Shown here in pieces: positions 34,625-44,203 of a stretch of 64,000 nt of DNA. The stretch is from Methanoregulaceae archaeon PtaB.Bin056. GTDB taxonomy: Archaea; Halobacteriota; Methanomicrobia; Methanomicrobiales; Methanospirillaceae. The stretch is taken from contig MVQD01000038.1 of NCBI GenBank assembly GCA_002067095.1, positions 89,959 to 153,958 on the forward strand, read 5' to 3'. Each line of letters begins with the position of its first letter. The first letter of the stretch is position 1. Position numbers and translations under genes: made by a program. The notes under the pieces were generated by a model. That model worked only from the letters and a program-made list of their open reading frames with translations, ran no database searches and was not told the origin of the DNA.

Positions 34625-34870
34625 TCACGTCACCGTGATATAATTCCCCCGTTCAACCGTCTCGGTCGCAAGTTTTCCGTCGGGCCTGATTGTCCAGACC
34701 GTGAGTTTCACCGTGTAGTTCCCCGGTCTCCGGTAGGTGTGTGTCGGGTTCTGCTGTGTGGACATGAACCCGTCGCCGAAACTGTACTTCCAGAGAATCG
34801 GGCTTCCCGTCGAAGTCCCGGTGAAGGCCACCTGGAGGGGTGCAGTGCCTGATAGCGGGGTAGCCGAGAA
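34625..34870 (-). repeat. PKD-coding DNA block, copy 2 of 2
   Basis: Partner of the block at 31718-31965; shared stretches include the stop-proximal GTCACCGTGATATAATTC and several runs of 12-18 identical bases. Confidence 0.7.
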
Positions 34871-37021
34871 ATTCGTCCTGACATCTGGTCCTGGTGCCCC
34901 TTCTACCCGGATATAATTCTCTTTTACCGTGGTCTTTGATAAGAGCGTCCTCCCGTCCATCTGCCAGATGGTCAGGCTTACCGTGTAATTCCCAGGTCGC
35001 CGGTAGGTATGGGCAGGGTCCGGACTCATCGATGAGAACCCATCCCCGAAGCGATAGAGGTATCGCATGATGTTTCCGTCAGAGGCATCGGTGAACTGCA
35101 CCGTGAGAGGTGGGTTCCCTGATACCGGGTTCGCAGCAAAGTCCGCGTAGAACGGGGGTTTTGTCCGGAGGTGCAGCGGGAGGTTGTCGACGTTGTTGTC
35201 ATCGATTACATACGCAGCGTTGCAGAACCCGTCGCCGCGATCCGGCGTTACCTGGGACCATCCGGTACCATCAGGGTTTGCCCAGTAGTTCCCACCGATA
35301 AAGGGGCCTTCGACGATGTTTGTCCCGGAGGTCTTGTGAATGTTCCACTCTGTGGCTGTCGCTCCCGGATCTGCCATGTCGACATTTTGGGTGTTGTTGA
35401 AATAATTATTGAAGATGATGCAGTCATTTATACCCATAATGCCAATCCCGGCTTCTACGTTGCCCGAAACCCGCATTCCCTGAATGAGAATATCCTCGCT
35501 GTTTATTCCAACAATACCAAGCTCGTTGTTCTCGTCTGACACCCCATCCCTGATGGCCAGGTGTTCGATACCATTGAACCAGATACCGTGATGACGGTTG
35601 TGAGAAGTCCGGGTCATTTCAAGGGTGATATCCCTTCCACCCTCAACGTCAATACCAGTTCCCTGAAGGATACCGGGACCTTCGTTATGGCTCGCACTGC
35701 TATTGGATACATGAACCGCGCTGCAGTCATGGAAGAGCATTCCTCTCATCGTATTGAAGCTCGCGCTGCTGTCTTCGATCGTCACATTTCCGCCATTCGA
35801 GATGAGAATTCCCATGCCGTCGTTTTCATTGCAATATACCCGGGAGAGGAGAACAGAATCGCATCCGCTCACAAAATTGATGCCCACGCCGTTCTCCCGG
35901 CAGGTCAGGTTCTCCAGGACAAGATGAGATGAGCCCCAGGAGAAAACGCCTGCTCCGTTCTTCTCCAGGGTCAAATCCCTCAATTGGACAGTATCGCAGT
36001 CTACAAGGTAGACAGTCCCCGGATCGTCGGGCTGTCCTATCACCCTGCCGGTTTCCTCAACAAGATAATATACCGGCTTGCCTTCAACAGTATTCGACGA
36101 ATCAACATCATGCAGGTACTGGTCCCTGCTCAATCCCTTTACAAAGAAGTTATAGCGATTTCCTCCAACAGTGTTTGTCCGCAGGAGGTTCCCGGTGGTT
36201 TGGGAAAGGACTAATCCGAACTCCCTGTTGTCCCTGACATCATTCTCATAGATCTCATTGTTATCGGACCCTGTCAGGATGAGAATTCCGTCATGGTTGC
36301 CTTCAATGCTGTTTCCGGAGACATGGTTGCCGGTGCAGGACATCTCGAGTTTGATGCCGCTTTCCAGGTTTCCGTGGATCGTATTGCTGGTGAATATATT
36401 TCCTGATGAAAAATCCCCTGCAAGGATCCCATGCCCTCCAAATTCAGATTCGTTACCCAAACCATTACAATTCAGGGTATTGTGTGCGAACACGTTTCGA
36501 TGGCTCTGTGCAATAACGAGCCCGGCTCCGTTCATCATCCCGTACATGACCTGCCCGCTCGCGTTGTTTTCATCCACCAGCAGGTCCTCGGTTTCAATGA
36601 GGGCGATTCCCCGTGCATTTTTTGTAAGGATATTCCTGCTGACGGCTCCCCCGTGAATCCGTGTGAAAGAGATACCGTCCGCAAAACCGCTGACAGAAAT
36701 ATTCGTCACTGTGACATTTGCGAGGAATTCCCCGATGGGAGCCCGGGCAGAGACACCTGTCGTGTAATCTTCAAAGACTCCCGAGATCAGGTGCGTTCTC
36801 CCATCGATCACCACATCGCTGCAGGTGATGTTGATGCAGACGGGTTCTCCGCATTCGAGGATGTCTCCAGCCAGGAAATAAGAACCCGGGTCCGATATCT
36901 CAATTGGTCCAATGATGGGTGTCCACCCAGGTTCATCAGCGATACCAATGCCTACGACATAGATGCAGATCGCAGAAAGAAGAAGAAACCTTCCGAGTAA
37001 TGAAACAGCCTTCATGCGCAT
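34625..37021 (-). CDS. Secreted parallel beta-helix protein with two C-terminal PKD domains (paralogue)
   Basis: 798 aa. Signal peptide at about 3-28. It opens with GPIEISDPGSYFLAGDI and then a beta-helix of NosD/copper-binding-like repeats (for example GNSIEGNHDGILILTGSDNNEIYENDV) to about residue 600. Two PKD domains follow (about 630-715 and 720-798), with the same FGDGF-S core as the neighbour. It ends in NYITVT with no anchor. AAAGGTGG lies three bases before the ATG at 37021 and nine before an in-frame ATG at 37015, so the second start is also possible. The TATA element (TACTTTAAATA, minus strand, about 37061-37072) gives a leader of about 20 nt. Confidence 0.88.
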   Translation of the reverse strand: MRMKAVSLLGRFLLLSAICIYVVGIGIADEPGWTPIIGPIEISDPGSYFLAGDILECGEPVCINITCSDVVIDGRTHLISGVFEDYTTGVSARAPIGEFLANVTVTNISVSGFADGISFTRIHGGAVSRNILTKNARGIALIETEDLLVDENNASGQVMYGMMNGAGLVIAQSHRNVFAHNTLNCNGLGNESEFGGHGILAGDFSSGNIFTSNTIHGNLESGIKLEMSCTGNHVSGNSIEGNHDGILILTGSDNNEIYENDVRDNREFGLVLSQTTGNLLRTNTVGGNRYNFFVKGLSRDQYLHDVDSSNTVEGKPVYYLVEETGRVIGQPDDPGTVYLVDCDTVQLRDLTLEKNGAGVFSWGSSHLVLENLTCRENGVGINFVSGCDSVLLSRVYCNENDGMGILISNGGNVTIEDSSASFNTMRGMLFHDCSAVHVSNSSASHNEGPGILQGTGIDVEGGRDITLEMTRTSHNRHHGIWFNGIEHLAIRDGVSDENNELGIVGINSEDILIQGMRVSGNVEAGIGIMGINDCIIFNNYFNNTQNVDMADPGATATEWNIHKTSGTNIVEGPFIGGNYWANPDGTGWSQVTPDRGDGFCNAAYVIDDNNVDNLPLHLRTKPPFYADFAANPVSGNPPLTVQFTDASDGNIMRYLYRFGDGFSSMSPDPAHTYRRPGNYTVSLTIWQMDGRTLLSKTTVKENYIRVEGAPGPDVRTNFSATPLSGTAPLQVAFTGTSTGSPILWKYSFGDGFMSTQQNPTHTYRRPGNYTVKLTVWTIRPDGKLATETVERGNYITVT

Positions 37022-37358
37022 GTGCCACCTTTCTTTTTACAAGTGAGATACTGTCCTGCCTATTTAAAGTATCCTGTAACCCTGGATGCCTCGTTACGTC
37101 CCCTCATGTTGAGGTCTTCCTGCGTTTTTTATGCGTGAATACCACAGGGCAATTGGTATGCATGTCTATCGTTTCGTGATGAAAAGCCGAATCTCGTTGT
37201 CGGAAAACAAGAGGTGCAGATTTCTGAACCCATCAGTCTTGGCCGTGGCTGGCGCCCCCTGTCACTCAGGATCGGTCCCATTGCCGGAGTATTATGAACA
37301 TGTTTTTTGGATCGTGTCCTTTTATAGAGACAAAATGGCATAGAATGGATGGTAACCA
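37022..37358. other. Divergent intergenic region, no gene
   Basis: Contains the promoter of the beta-helix gene (minus) near its left end and, near its right end, CCTTTTATAGAG (about 37318-37329) as the TATA element of dtdA, with GGATGGT as ribosome binding site. The middle 200 bp has only short open frames without features; I see nothing else in it. Confidence 0.5.
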
Positions 37359-38672
37359 ATGAAAATTGCCCTCGTCAGCTCCCATGCAGACCCAGGCGGC
37401 TTTACCATCCACGAGGCGCTCCTTTCGCTCCTTGCCACCCCCCACGAGCCCTATTCACTGGAAAGGCACGAACTCTTCCACCACAGGGTCAGGGGACGCT
37501 TGATCTACCAGGACCATCTCGACCGGGACATGGATGCTGACCTGATCATCTTTCTCTCAAGGCATTCCTCGGTGAACCCGGTACCTGTCCTGACCGTGCA
37601 TGTCACCGGGAATATCTCGGGCGCTGAATTCGGGGGCATGGAGCGTTCCCTGGCACCGGCGGCCCCTGCATGGATGCACGCAGTATTGAGAGGGTTGGCA
37701 GGGAACGCACCCCCGGGTTACCGCGTTGCGTACGAGGTCACCCACCACGGCCCGTCAGAACTCACAACGCCCTCGCTCTTTGTGGAGGTGGGCAGCACGG
37801 AGAAGGAGTGGCGGGACGAAACGGCCGGATTGGCTGTCGCAAGAAGTGTCCTCTCTGCAGATCCCGCGGACTGCATCCCCCTAATCGGGTTCGGCGGGAC
37901 ACACTATGCAGCCCGGCAGACTCATATTGCACTCAATTCGAGGGGAGCATTTGGGCACATCGCCCATACCCGCGAGGTGCCTTCTCTTGATGCCGGCATG
38001 GTCAGGCAGATGCTCGAGAAGACCGGAGCTGTTGCAGCGTATATCGATAAGAAAGCTATCCCCGGAAAAGACCTCTCCCACCTGGACGCGCTCCTCGCTG
38101 GATGCAACGTCATGACCCTTACAGAGGGTGACCTCAATCACTTCGGGGGACTCTCCTGGGAAACCTACCAGAAGATCCTTGCCCTCGCCCGCGAGTGTGT
38201 GCCTGGATGCAGCGTCACACTGCATGGACAGTGTCCCGAAGGAGAACCTGTTGTGATCAACGTGGACTCCGTCCTTCTCGATGAGGCATGGAAGTGCAAC
38301 CAGGGAGAGTTCCTCAAAAGACTGGACAGACTCCCGCTCGTCCGTCTCTCGACCCGGAAAAAGCCGGTATGGCCTTCTTTCATCACCATCGGTGAAAATA
38401 GCGGGAATGTACTGCATGATTTAATAAGCTTATGCGTAAACATCATACGTAGAGGGGAAATTACGTTCGTTGCGGGTGACCACCTGACCATCTGCAGGCA
38501 CAGGTTCGACCCCGACCGGGCACGTGACCTGGGAATACCTCCCGGCCCGCTGTACGGACAGCTGATGAACGGCTGCCCGGTACGGATTGGAGACCGGGAG
38601 ATCACTCCCGAGATGGTCCGGACCCGCAGCGAAAAGCGAATCCACATCCCGGCACTGGAGAAATTCCTATGA
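37359..38672 (+). CDS. dtdA: D-aminoacyl-tRNA deacylase DtdA with RNase Z-like C-terminal segment
   Basis: 437 aa. Residues about 1-270 are DtdA/GEK1: [48 protein letters not shown]. It hydrolyses D-amino acids from mischarged tRNA, depending on zinc. Residues about 275-437 form an extension; its end ([20 protein letters not shown], then [17 protein letters not shown]) resembles the end of RNase Z, which recognises tRNA, but no zinc-hydrolase motif (HxHxDH) is present. The extension may bind tRNA. The stop overlaps ftsZ by 4 bp, so the two are co-translated. Confidence 0.92.
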   Translation: MKIALVSSHADPGGFTIHEALLSLLATPHEPYSLERHELFHHRVRGRLIYQDHLDRDMDADLIIFLSRHSSVNPVPVLTVHVTGNISGAEFGGMERSLAPAAPAWMHAVLRGLAGNAPPGYRVAYEVTHHGPSELTTPSLFVEVGSTEKEWRDETAGLAVARSVLSADPADCIPLIGFGGTHYAARQTHIALNSRGAFGHIAHTREVPSLDAGMVRQMLEKTGAVAAYIDKKAIPGKDLSHLDALLAGCNVMTLTEGDLNHFGGLSWETYQKILALARECVPGCSVTLHGQCPEGEPVVINVDSVLLDEAWKCNQGEFLKRLDRLPLVRLSTRKKPVWPSFITIGENSGNVLHDLISLCVNIIRRGEITFVAGDHLTICRHRFDPDRARDLGIPPGPLYGQLMNGCPVRIGDREITPEMVRTRSEKRIHIPALEKFL

Positions 38673-39760
38673 GGTCTATAGTCGAAGAAGCGCTGACCAG
38701 GGTGAGGGAGGACTCACCGGATATCTCGAAGAACAACGAGGATCTCGACCAGATCCTCAAGGAGTTGCGGACAGAGATCGCCGTGATCGGCTGCGGCGGA
38801 AGCGGCTCCAACACCATCACCCGCATGAAGGAGGAGGGGATTCACGGCGCACGCCTTGTCGCCATCAACACCGATGCCCAGCACCTCTCCCGCACGATCG
38901 CGGATCACCGTATCCTCATAGGCAGGCAGCGCACCCGGGGCCTCGGGGCCGGCTCCATCCCCCAGATCGGCGAAGAGGCTGCACTCGAGAACGAGGAGGA
39001 TATCAAGCGGGCGGTCAGCGGCTGCGACATGGTATTCATCACCGTAGGCCTCGGAGGGGGGACCGGCACCGGCGCAGCGCCCATCGTTGCCAAGTCCGCG
39101 CGGGAGGAAGGGGCCCTCACCATCGGCGTAGTCACGCTCCCCTTCACCGCAGAAGGCGTGATCCGTATGGAGAATGCAGAGGCAGGGCTCGAGCGCCTCC
39201 GAGACGTGGCAGACACCGTCATCGTGGTCCCAAACGACCGGCTCCTCGAGGTGGTCCCAAAACTCCCCCTGTACGCCGCGTTCAAGGTCGCCGACGAGGT
39301 GCTGATGCGTGCAGTCAAGGGGATCACCGAGCTTATCACCCTTCCCGGTCTCGTGAACCTCGACTTTGCAGATGTCCGGACCGTGATGGAGCGTGGTGGA
39401 GTGGCAATGATCGGCGTGGGAGAGAGCGAGAGCGAGGAGAAAGCCGCCGACTCGGTGAAGAAAGCAATCCGTTCACCTCTGCTTGACGTTGATATCTCTG
39501 GTGCAACCGCAGCCCTCGTCAACGTCATCGGGGGTCCGGACATGACCATGGAGGAGGCGGAGGGGGTGCTCCAGGAGGTCTATAACCGCATCGCCCCGGA
39601 TGCGCGGATCATCTGGGGAGCGCAGGTGGACCCCAATATGCAGAATAAAATGCGGACGATGCTGGTCGTAACAGGGGTGCGGTCGCCACAAATATATGGT
39701 AGGAATGAAAAAATTACCCCAAAAGTTCAGAAGCAATTCGAGATTGACTTTTTGAAGTGA
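38669..39760 (+). CDS. ftsZ: Cell division protein FtsZ
   Basis: 363 aa tubulin-like GTPase of the division ring. Nucleotide motifs: [10 protein letters not shown] (about 40-49), [10 protein letters not shown] (129-138, the tubulin signature), and [10 protein letters not shown]. The T7 loop reads [11 protein letters not shown] (about 230-240), needed for GTP hydrolysis on assembly. The N-terminal 35-residue acidic extension and overall form match euryarchaeal FtsZ1. The C-terminal tail after the core is short. It heads the ftsZ-secE-spt5-ribosomal protein run conserved in Euryarchaeota and overlaps dtdA by 4 bp. Confidence 0.96.
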   Translation: MRSIVEEALTRVREDSPDISKNNEDLDQILKELRTEIAVIGCGGSGSNTITRMKEEGIHGARLVAINTDAQHLSRTIADHRILIGRQRTRGLGAGSIPQIGEEAALENEEDIKRAVSGCDMVFITVGLGGGTGTGAAPIVAKSAREEGALTIGVVTLPFTAEGVIRMENAEAGLERLRDVADTVIVVPNDRLLEVVPKLPLYAAFKVADEVLMRAVKGITELITLPGLVNLDFADVRTVMERGGVAMIGVGESESEEKAADSVKKAIRSPLLDVDISGATAALVNVIGGPDMTMEEAEGVLQEVYNRIAPDARIIWGAQVDPNMQNKMRTMLVVTGVRSPQIYGRNEKITPKVQKQFEIDFLK

Positions 39761-39765
39761 GTGCT

Positions 39766-39960
39766 ATGGAAATTGCCAAGCCGGATGTGAAATTCAATAT
39801 CAACGAGGAGCTTTTCAGGAAGTACTGGAGGATCCTCAAACTTGCGAGGACCCCGAAGCGCGAGGAGTTCCAGAAGATCGCGCTCGTCGCCGCGGTCGGC
39901 GTCCTCATCGTGGGCCTCATCGGATTTGTGATCTATGAGCTGATGCTCCTACTCCCCTGA
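39766..39960 (+). CDS. secE: Protein translocase subunit SecE
   Basis: 64 aa from the ATG at 39766; a GTG at 39757 overlapping ftsZ is possible. The SecE/Sec61-gamma pattern is clear: an amphipathic helix (LFRKYWRILKLARTPKREEFQKIA) then one membrane helix (about 40-62, VAAVGVLIVGLIGFVIYELML). It clamps SecY in the membrane channel. Spt5 starts within its stop codon. Confidence 0.93.
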   Translation: MEIAKPDVKFNINEELFRKYWRILKLARTPKREEFQKIALVAAVGVLIVGLIGFVIYELMLLLP

Positions 39961-40439
39961 TGAACATGGAAGAGTTCCCCAACCGTATTTTTGCCATAAA
40001 GACGACCTCAAAGCAGGAGAGGACAGTTGCCGACAACATCAAGAAGGCGATTGAGACAGGAGCCACCGATGTCCAGGTGGTCGCGATCATCGTTCCGGAC
40101 GAATTGAAAGGCTATGTCCTCGTGGAAACCCCCGAGAGCCTCCCCCGCATCGAGCAGCTTGCGGAGAAGGTCGCCCACGCGCGCACTGTCGTCAGGGGTG
40201 AGACCAGCCTTTCAGAGGTCGCTCACTTCCTCGTGCCAAAACCTGTCGTCAGCGGCATCTCTGAGGGGACGATCGTTGAGCTTATCGCCGGACCTTTCAA
40301 GGGGGAAAAAGCCGTCGTCAAGCGGATCGACACTGGAAAAGAGGAGATAACTGTCGAGCTCTACGAGAGCGTGCTCCCCATCCCCATCACTGTCAGGGGC
40401 GACAATGTGCGCGTGGTGGACAAGGGAGATGGGAATTAG
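39960..40439 (+). CDS. spt5: Transcription elongation factor Spt5 (NusG homologue)
   Basis: 159 aa. NGN domain at about 5-90 (IFAIKTTSKQERTVADNI, KGYVLVETPESLP), KOW domain at about 97-155 (EGTIVELIAGPFKGEKAVVKRID). With Spt4 it forms the RNA polymerase clamp-closing processivity factor. The ATG at 39960 shares a base with the secE stop (TGATG); an ATG at 39966 also exists. Context is the canonical archaeal secE-spt5-rpl11 order. Confidence 0.95.
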   Translation: MNMEEFPNRIFAIKTTSKQERTVADNIKKAIETGATDVQVVAIIVPDELKGYVLVETPESLPRIEQLAEKVAHARTVVRGETSLSEVAHFLVPKPVVSGISEGTIVELIAGPFKGEKAVVKRIDTGKEEITVELYESVLPIPITVRGDNVRVVDKGDGN

Positions 40440-40468
40440 GGCTCGAAATCCACCACCTCTCCTGGTAT

Positions 40469-40541
40469 ACCTTTAAGTCTGCTGAGGTCAACCTTTCTTA
40501 CCCACGCTTGGTCCCACCCGGGACGGCATGGTGGTACAGAC
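40469..40541 (+). promoter_or_regulatory. Promoter and leader hairpin of the L11-L1-L10-L12 operon
   Basis: ACCTTTAAGT (about 40469-40478) is the TATA element. The leader of about 40 nt contains GTCCC-ACCC-GGGAC (40511-40524), a perfect 5-bp hairpin, about 10 nt after the expected start of transcription. GGTGGT is the ribosome binding site of L11. A structured leader on this operon may be a target for autoregulation. Confidence 0.45.
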
Positions 40542-41018
40542 ATGGCAGAAGTGGTCGAGGTATTAGTACCTGGAGGCAAGGCAACCGCAGGTCCCCCCCT
40601 GGGACCGGCCCTTGGGCCGCTCGGCATCAACGTGAAGGCAGTTGTCGACGAGATCAACGCAAAGACCGCAAGCTTCAACGGCATGCAGGTCCCGGTTCAG
40701 GTCGAAGTCGACGACAAGAAGAACTTCACGGTAAGCGTGGGCATCCCGCCCACCACCGCCCTCATCAAGAAGGAGGTCAATGTCGAGAAGGGATCTCCGG
40801 AACCAAACGTAAAGATCGTTGGTGACCTGCCTATCGAGGCCGCTGTCAGGATTGCCCGTATGAAGCAGGGCGACATGCTCTCCTATGACCTCAAGCACGG
40901 GGTCAAGGAGGTCGTCGGCACCTGTGTAAGTATGGGTATCACCGTCGATGGAAAGAAGCCAAAAGAGGCACTCTCAGCCATCGACGCTGGCACCTACGAC
41001 AAGCTCCTCGTGGAATAG
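40542..41018 (+). CDS. rpl11: Ribosomal protein uL11
   Basis: 158 aa. N-terminal [20 protein letters not shown] is the L11 signature; the C-terminal RNA-binding domain has [18 protein letters not shown]11 forms the GTPase-associated centre on 23S rRNA, at the base of the L10-L12 stalk encoded by the next genes. First gene of its transcript, behind a TATA element and hairpin leader. Confidence 0.97.
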   Translation: MAEVVEVLVPGGKATAGPPLGPALGPLGINVKAVVDEINAKTASFNGMQVPVQVEVDDKKNFTVSVGIPPTTALIKKEVNVEKGSPEPNVKIVGDLPIEAAVRIARMKQGDMLSYDLKHGVKEVVGTCVSMGITVDGKKPKEALSAIDAGTYDKLLVE

Positions 41019-41070
41019 ACGAGAGAGAACCATAGAAGATCAGTATGGTCGTGCACTATGGAGGAAATGA

Positions 41071-41715
41071 ATGGTTGAAAGGGCAAAAATTTTAGATGCC
41101 GTCAAGAAGGCCATCGAAAAGGCGCCTGAAAGGAAATTCTCTGAGAGCGTAGATATTACCGTCAATCTCAAGAATATTGACATGGCGCAGCCCAAAAATC
41201 GTATTGATGAGACGATACTCCTCCCCCATGGTACCGGCAGTAAGGTCGGCATTGCGGTCATTGGCAAGGGTGACATCACCACCCAGGCCAGGGAAGCGGG
41301 CGTGGACCTGGTGATCGGACCCGAAGAGGTAGAACGGCTGGGCGGGGCTCCAAGAGAGGCCCGCAGCGTTGCCAGCGCATACCGCTTCTTCTTGGCCGAG
41401 ACCAGCGTTATGCCGCAGGTGGGACGATTTCTCGGACCCCGCCTGGGGCCACGCGGGAGGATGCCTACACCGATTCCAGCCGGGACCGACATCAGGCCCA
41501 TGGTGGAACGTCTCCGAAATTCGGTGAAGATTCGCACAAAGGATAAGAAGACGTTCCACGTCAAGGTGGGATCCACCGGGATGCCGCCCGAGCAGATCGC
41601 CGAGAACATCGATGCGGTCCTGCGAAGGGTCGAATCCGTGCTGGAACAGGGCTCCATGAATATTCGGTCGGTCTATGTCAAGACCACCATGGGGCCCGCA
41701 GAGAGGCTGGTATAG
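41071..41715 (+). CDS. rpl1: Ribosomal protein uL1
   Basis: 214 aa. MVERAKILDAVKKAIEKAPERKFSESVDI opening; domain II spans about 65-155 and includes RFLGPRLGPRGRMPTPIP; FHVKVGSTGMP returns to domain I. GGAGGAAATGA lies directly before the ATG. L1 builds the mobile stalk at the E site; in Methanococcus the protein represses its own operon by binding its mRNA, and the same may hold here. Confidence 0.97.
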   Translation: MVERAKILDAVKKAIEKAPERKFSESVDITVNLKNIDMAQPKNRIDETILLPHGTGSKVGIAVIGKGDITTQAREAGVDLVIGPEEVERLGGAPREARSVASAYRFFLAETSVMPQVGRFLGPRLGPRGRMPTPIPAGTDIRPMVERLRNSVKIRTKDKKTFHVKVGSTGMPPEQIAENIDAVLRRVESVLEQGSMNIRSVYVKTTMGPAERLV

Positions 41716-42570
41716 ATGGCCCTGTATACTCATCACCTCCCCGCGTGGAAGAGGAGAGAGGTGGAAGAGATCAAGGCAGATGCCGGGAAGTACGCCCTGG
41801 TGGGCCTTGTCGACATGTACGGCATTCCCGCAAGCCAGCTCCAGCAGATCAGGCGGAACCTGAAGTCCACCGCAAAGATCAAGATGACACGGAACACGCT
41901 CATCCGCCACGCATTTGACGAGATGGGCGGGCCGATCGCCGCACTTTCCGGTCATCTCTCGGGGCAGTCGGCGCTCATCTTCACCAATGAAAACCCGTTC
42001 AGGCTTTACAAGACCCTGGAGAAGACCAAGACCAAGATGGCTGCAAAGCCTGGCGAGACTGCTCCGGAAGACATAGTGGTGGAGAAAGGCCCAACGAGTT
42101 TCAAACCCGGTCCAATCGTCGGTGAACTGCAGCAGGCAGGCATTCCCGCTGCCATCGAGGCCGGGAAGGTCAAGATACGGGAGACGCGGACCGTCGTAAA
42201 GAAGGGAGAGGTCATCGGCCCCAAGCTTGCGGATGTCCTTGCGAAACTGGACATCAAGCCCATGGACGTGGGGCTTATCCTGCAGGCCGCTCTCTTCGAG
42301 GGTGACGTGTACGAACCGTCGGTGCTGTCCATCGATGAGGACCTGATATACCGCCAGCTGACACTGGCAGCATCGCAGGCATTCAACCTCTCGGTGAACG
42401 CGGTGATCTTCACCAGGGAGACTGCGATCCCGCTGGTGGAGAAGGCTGCACGGGAGGCCCGTGGTCTGGCAATCGAAGCCGATGTCTATGCAAAAGACGT
42501 CATTGATGCGATTATTGGTAAAGCCTATCGAGAAAGTGCCGCCCTCCAGAGCATGGTAGGCGGAAAATAA
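41716..42570 (+). CDS. rpl10: Ribosomal protein uL10 (P0, stalk base)
   Basis: 284 aa. It starts directly after the L1 stop. The rRNA-binding N-terminal domain covers about 1-100 (HHLPAWKRREVEEIKADA, KMTRNTLIRHAF); the archaeal insertion and stalk spine with L12-binding helices follow (about 105-284). Length is at the short end for archaea (often near 330): the acidic Ala-rich tail with the shared stalk terminus found in many archaeal P0 proteins is absent, and the protein ends in SAALQSMVGGK. Confidence 0.95.
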   Translation: MALYTHHLPAWKRREVEEIKADAGKYALVGLVDMYGIPASQLQQIRRNLKSTAKIKMTRNTLIRHAFDEMGGPIAALSGHLSGQSALIFTNENPFRLYKTLEKTKTKMAAKPGETAPEDIVVEKGPTSFKPGPIVGELQQAGIPAAIEAGKVKIRETRTVVKKGEVIGPKLADVLAKLDIKPMDVGLILQAALFEGDVYEPSVLSIDEDLIYRQLTLAASQAFNLSVNAVIFTRETAIPLVEKAAREARGLAIEADVYAKDVIDAIIGKAYRESAALQSMVGGK

Positions 42571-42591
42571 GAGGAATTCGAGGTAATTGAG

Positions 42592-42906
42592 ATGGAGTAC
42601 ATCTATGCAGCCCTCCTCCTGCACAAGGCAGGAAAAGAGGTAAAGGAAGAGAATGTGAAGGCAGTCCTGACTGCTGCCGGTATCGCCGTTGACGACGCCA
42701 GGGTAAAGGCCATGGTCGCAGCCCTCGAGGGAATCAATATCGAGGACGCCATCAGCAAGGCCGCAGCCGCCCCGGTTGCCGTAGCCGCAGCTGCACCTGC
42801 TGCAGCCGCCGCAGCGGCACCCGCTGCTGCCGTGGAGCCGACAAAGGAAGAGAAGAAGGAAGAGGAAGAGAGCGGCATGGCAGGGCTCGGAGCCCTGTTC
42901 GGCTGA
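42592..42906 (+). CDS. rpl12: Ribosomal protein P1 (archaeal L12)
   Basis: 104 aa. N-terminal dimerisation domain [31 protein letters not shown], Ala-rich hinge (about 62-82), acidic Lys-Glu stretch and the conserved tail [10 protein letters not shown], which recruits elongation factors. Last gene of the operon, followed by an oligo-T run. Confidence 0.97.
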   Translation: MEYIYAALLLHKAGKEVKEENVKAVLTAAGIAVDDARVKAMVAALEGINIEDAISKAAAAPVAVAAAAPAAAAAAAPAAAVEPTKEEKKEEEESGMAGLGALFG

Positions 42907-42913
42907 ACACTCC

Positions 42914-42921
42914 TTTTTTTT
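42914..42921 (+). terminator. Oligo-T terminator of the ribosomal stalk operon
   Basis: Eight T residues seven bases after the rpl12 stop. Confidence 0.6.
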
Positions 42922-43051
42922 CCAGTCACTCACAGGACCTATCCGCGGGAAAAGTCCTGAATTTCTCGTCTGAATCGCAACCGGGCCAGCGAAGGCGTTT
43001 CATTTTATCAACCACCTTATTGATATCTGATCTCCTCCTATCATCACTCTG

Positions 43052-44203
43052 ATGAGCCCGCTTGCTGCAATCCTCCTGCTCCTCATCACTGCAAAAGGAA
43101 TGGGGGAACTCATCGAGAGGCTTGGATTTCCCTCGGTGATCGGGGAGATTGCCGCGGGGGCACTCCTTGGGCCTGCAGTGCTTGGGTTCATCGAGCCCGG
43201 CGAACCAATCGAGATATTTGCCGATATCGGTCTCATTGTCCTCCTCTTCATGAGTGGGGCACAAATGAATTTGAGGACATTTGCAAAGACGGGAAAGGCT
43301 GGATCACTGGTCGCAGTGGCCGGAGTGGCTGTCCCACTCGCAGCAGGTACGGTGCTCGGCCTTGCATCTGGCTATGGCTCAATCCACGCGATCTTCATCG
43401 GGATTGCACTCTCCATCACCTCAATCGGGATCTCGGTGAGGACTCTCATCGACCTGCGGCAATTAAAGTCAGATATTGGGCTCCTGGTGGTCAGTTCCGC
43501 GGTGATAGATGATGTGATAGGCATCGTCATGCTGGGGGTGCTCGCAGCGCTCGTCGCAGGAGAGGGCTATGGTGCAGGTCTTCTCACCATTTTCGTCCTC
43601 TCGATCCTTTTCTTTGTACTGCTACTGACAGCAGGAAAGAGGGCGATCATCTGGGCGTTCCAGGCCTCTCACCGGGCGCATACGCACGAGATGCCCTATT
43701 CCGTCGCCCTCATCTGCGGCCTTCTCTGTGCCATTGCGGCCCACGAGGCCGGGCTCCATTACGCAATAGGTGCGTTCATCGCGGGGCTCATACTCGGTGA
43801 CAGCATCCGCAGCGACAGGTCGCTTTACGACAGCCTTTCCGACCTTGCGTTCGGGTTCTTCGTCACAATCTTCTTTGCCTATATCGGGCTCCTCTTCCCC
43901 CCTGCATTTGGCGATGTGCCGCTTCTCTTCCTTGCAGCGCTGATCATCGTGGCATTCGCCTCCAAGATAGCGGGGGGGTTCATCGGGGCTTATTGGACTC
44001 TGCGTAACTGGCGGAGATCGCTCGTCGTGGGCTATGGACTGGTTCCCAGGGGGGAGATGGCGCTGGTAGCCGGAAAGGTCTCGCTTTCCGCAGGTATTAT
44101 TACCGCTTCACTCTTCTCGGCCGCAACCATCATGATCGTCATCACGGTGTTCGCCGCACCATTCCTTTTGGTGAGGGGTTTTGCCTCGCTCGAGCGAGAC
44201 TAG
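43052..44203 (+). CDS. Cation:proton antiporter, CPA2 family
   Basis: 383 aa, almost wholly hydrophobic, about 12 membrane helices. Family marks: GFPSVIGEIAAGALLGPAVLG near the N-terminus, VIDDVIGIVML (paired Asp of the ion site, about 150-160), and LVPRGEMALVAGKV near the C-terminus. A DD pair is typical of electrogenic Na+/H+ antiporters, as opposed to ND. There is no C-terminal TrkA/RCK domain. It would exchange Na+ (or K+) for H+, relevant to a methanogen whose energy metabolism uses a Na+ gradient. TATA-like CATTTTATC lies about 50 bp upstream. Ends 4 bp into the convergent CBS gene. Confidence 0.9.
   Translation: MSPLAAILLLLITAKGMGELIERLGFPSVIGEIAAGALLGPAVLGFIEPGEPIEIFADIGLIVLLFMSGAQMNLRTFAKTGKAGSLVAVAGVAVPLAAGTVLGLASGYGSIHAIFIGIALSITSIGISVRTLIDLRQLKSDIGLLVVSSAVIDDVIGIVMLGVLAALVAGEGYGAGLLTIFVLSILFFVLLLTAGKRAIIWAFQASHRAHTHEMPYSVALICGLLCAIAAHEAGLHYAIGAFIAGLILGDSIRSDRSLYDSLSDLAFGFFVTIFFAYIGLLFPPAFGDVPLLFLAALIIVAFASKIAGGFIGAYWTLRNWRRSLVVGYGLVPRGEMALVAGKVSLSAGIITASLFSAATIMIVITVFAAPFLLVRGFASLERD

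Noticed and set aside
42760-42840. Ala-rich low-complexity repeat in DNA
   Set aside because: It is the normal hinge of archaeal L12, not a mobile or regulatory repeat.
41092-42933. 613-aa open frame on the minus strand across rpl1, rpl10 and rpl12
   Set aside because: It is fully antisense to certain ribosomal genes; long antisense frames arise from GC-rich codon use. No family likeness.
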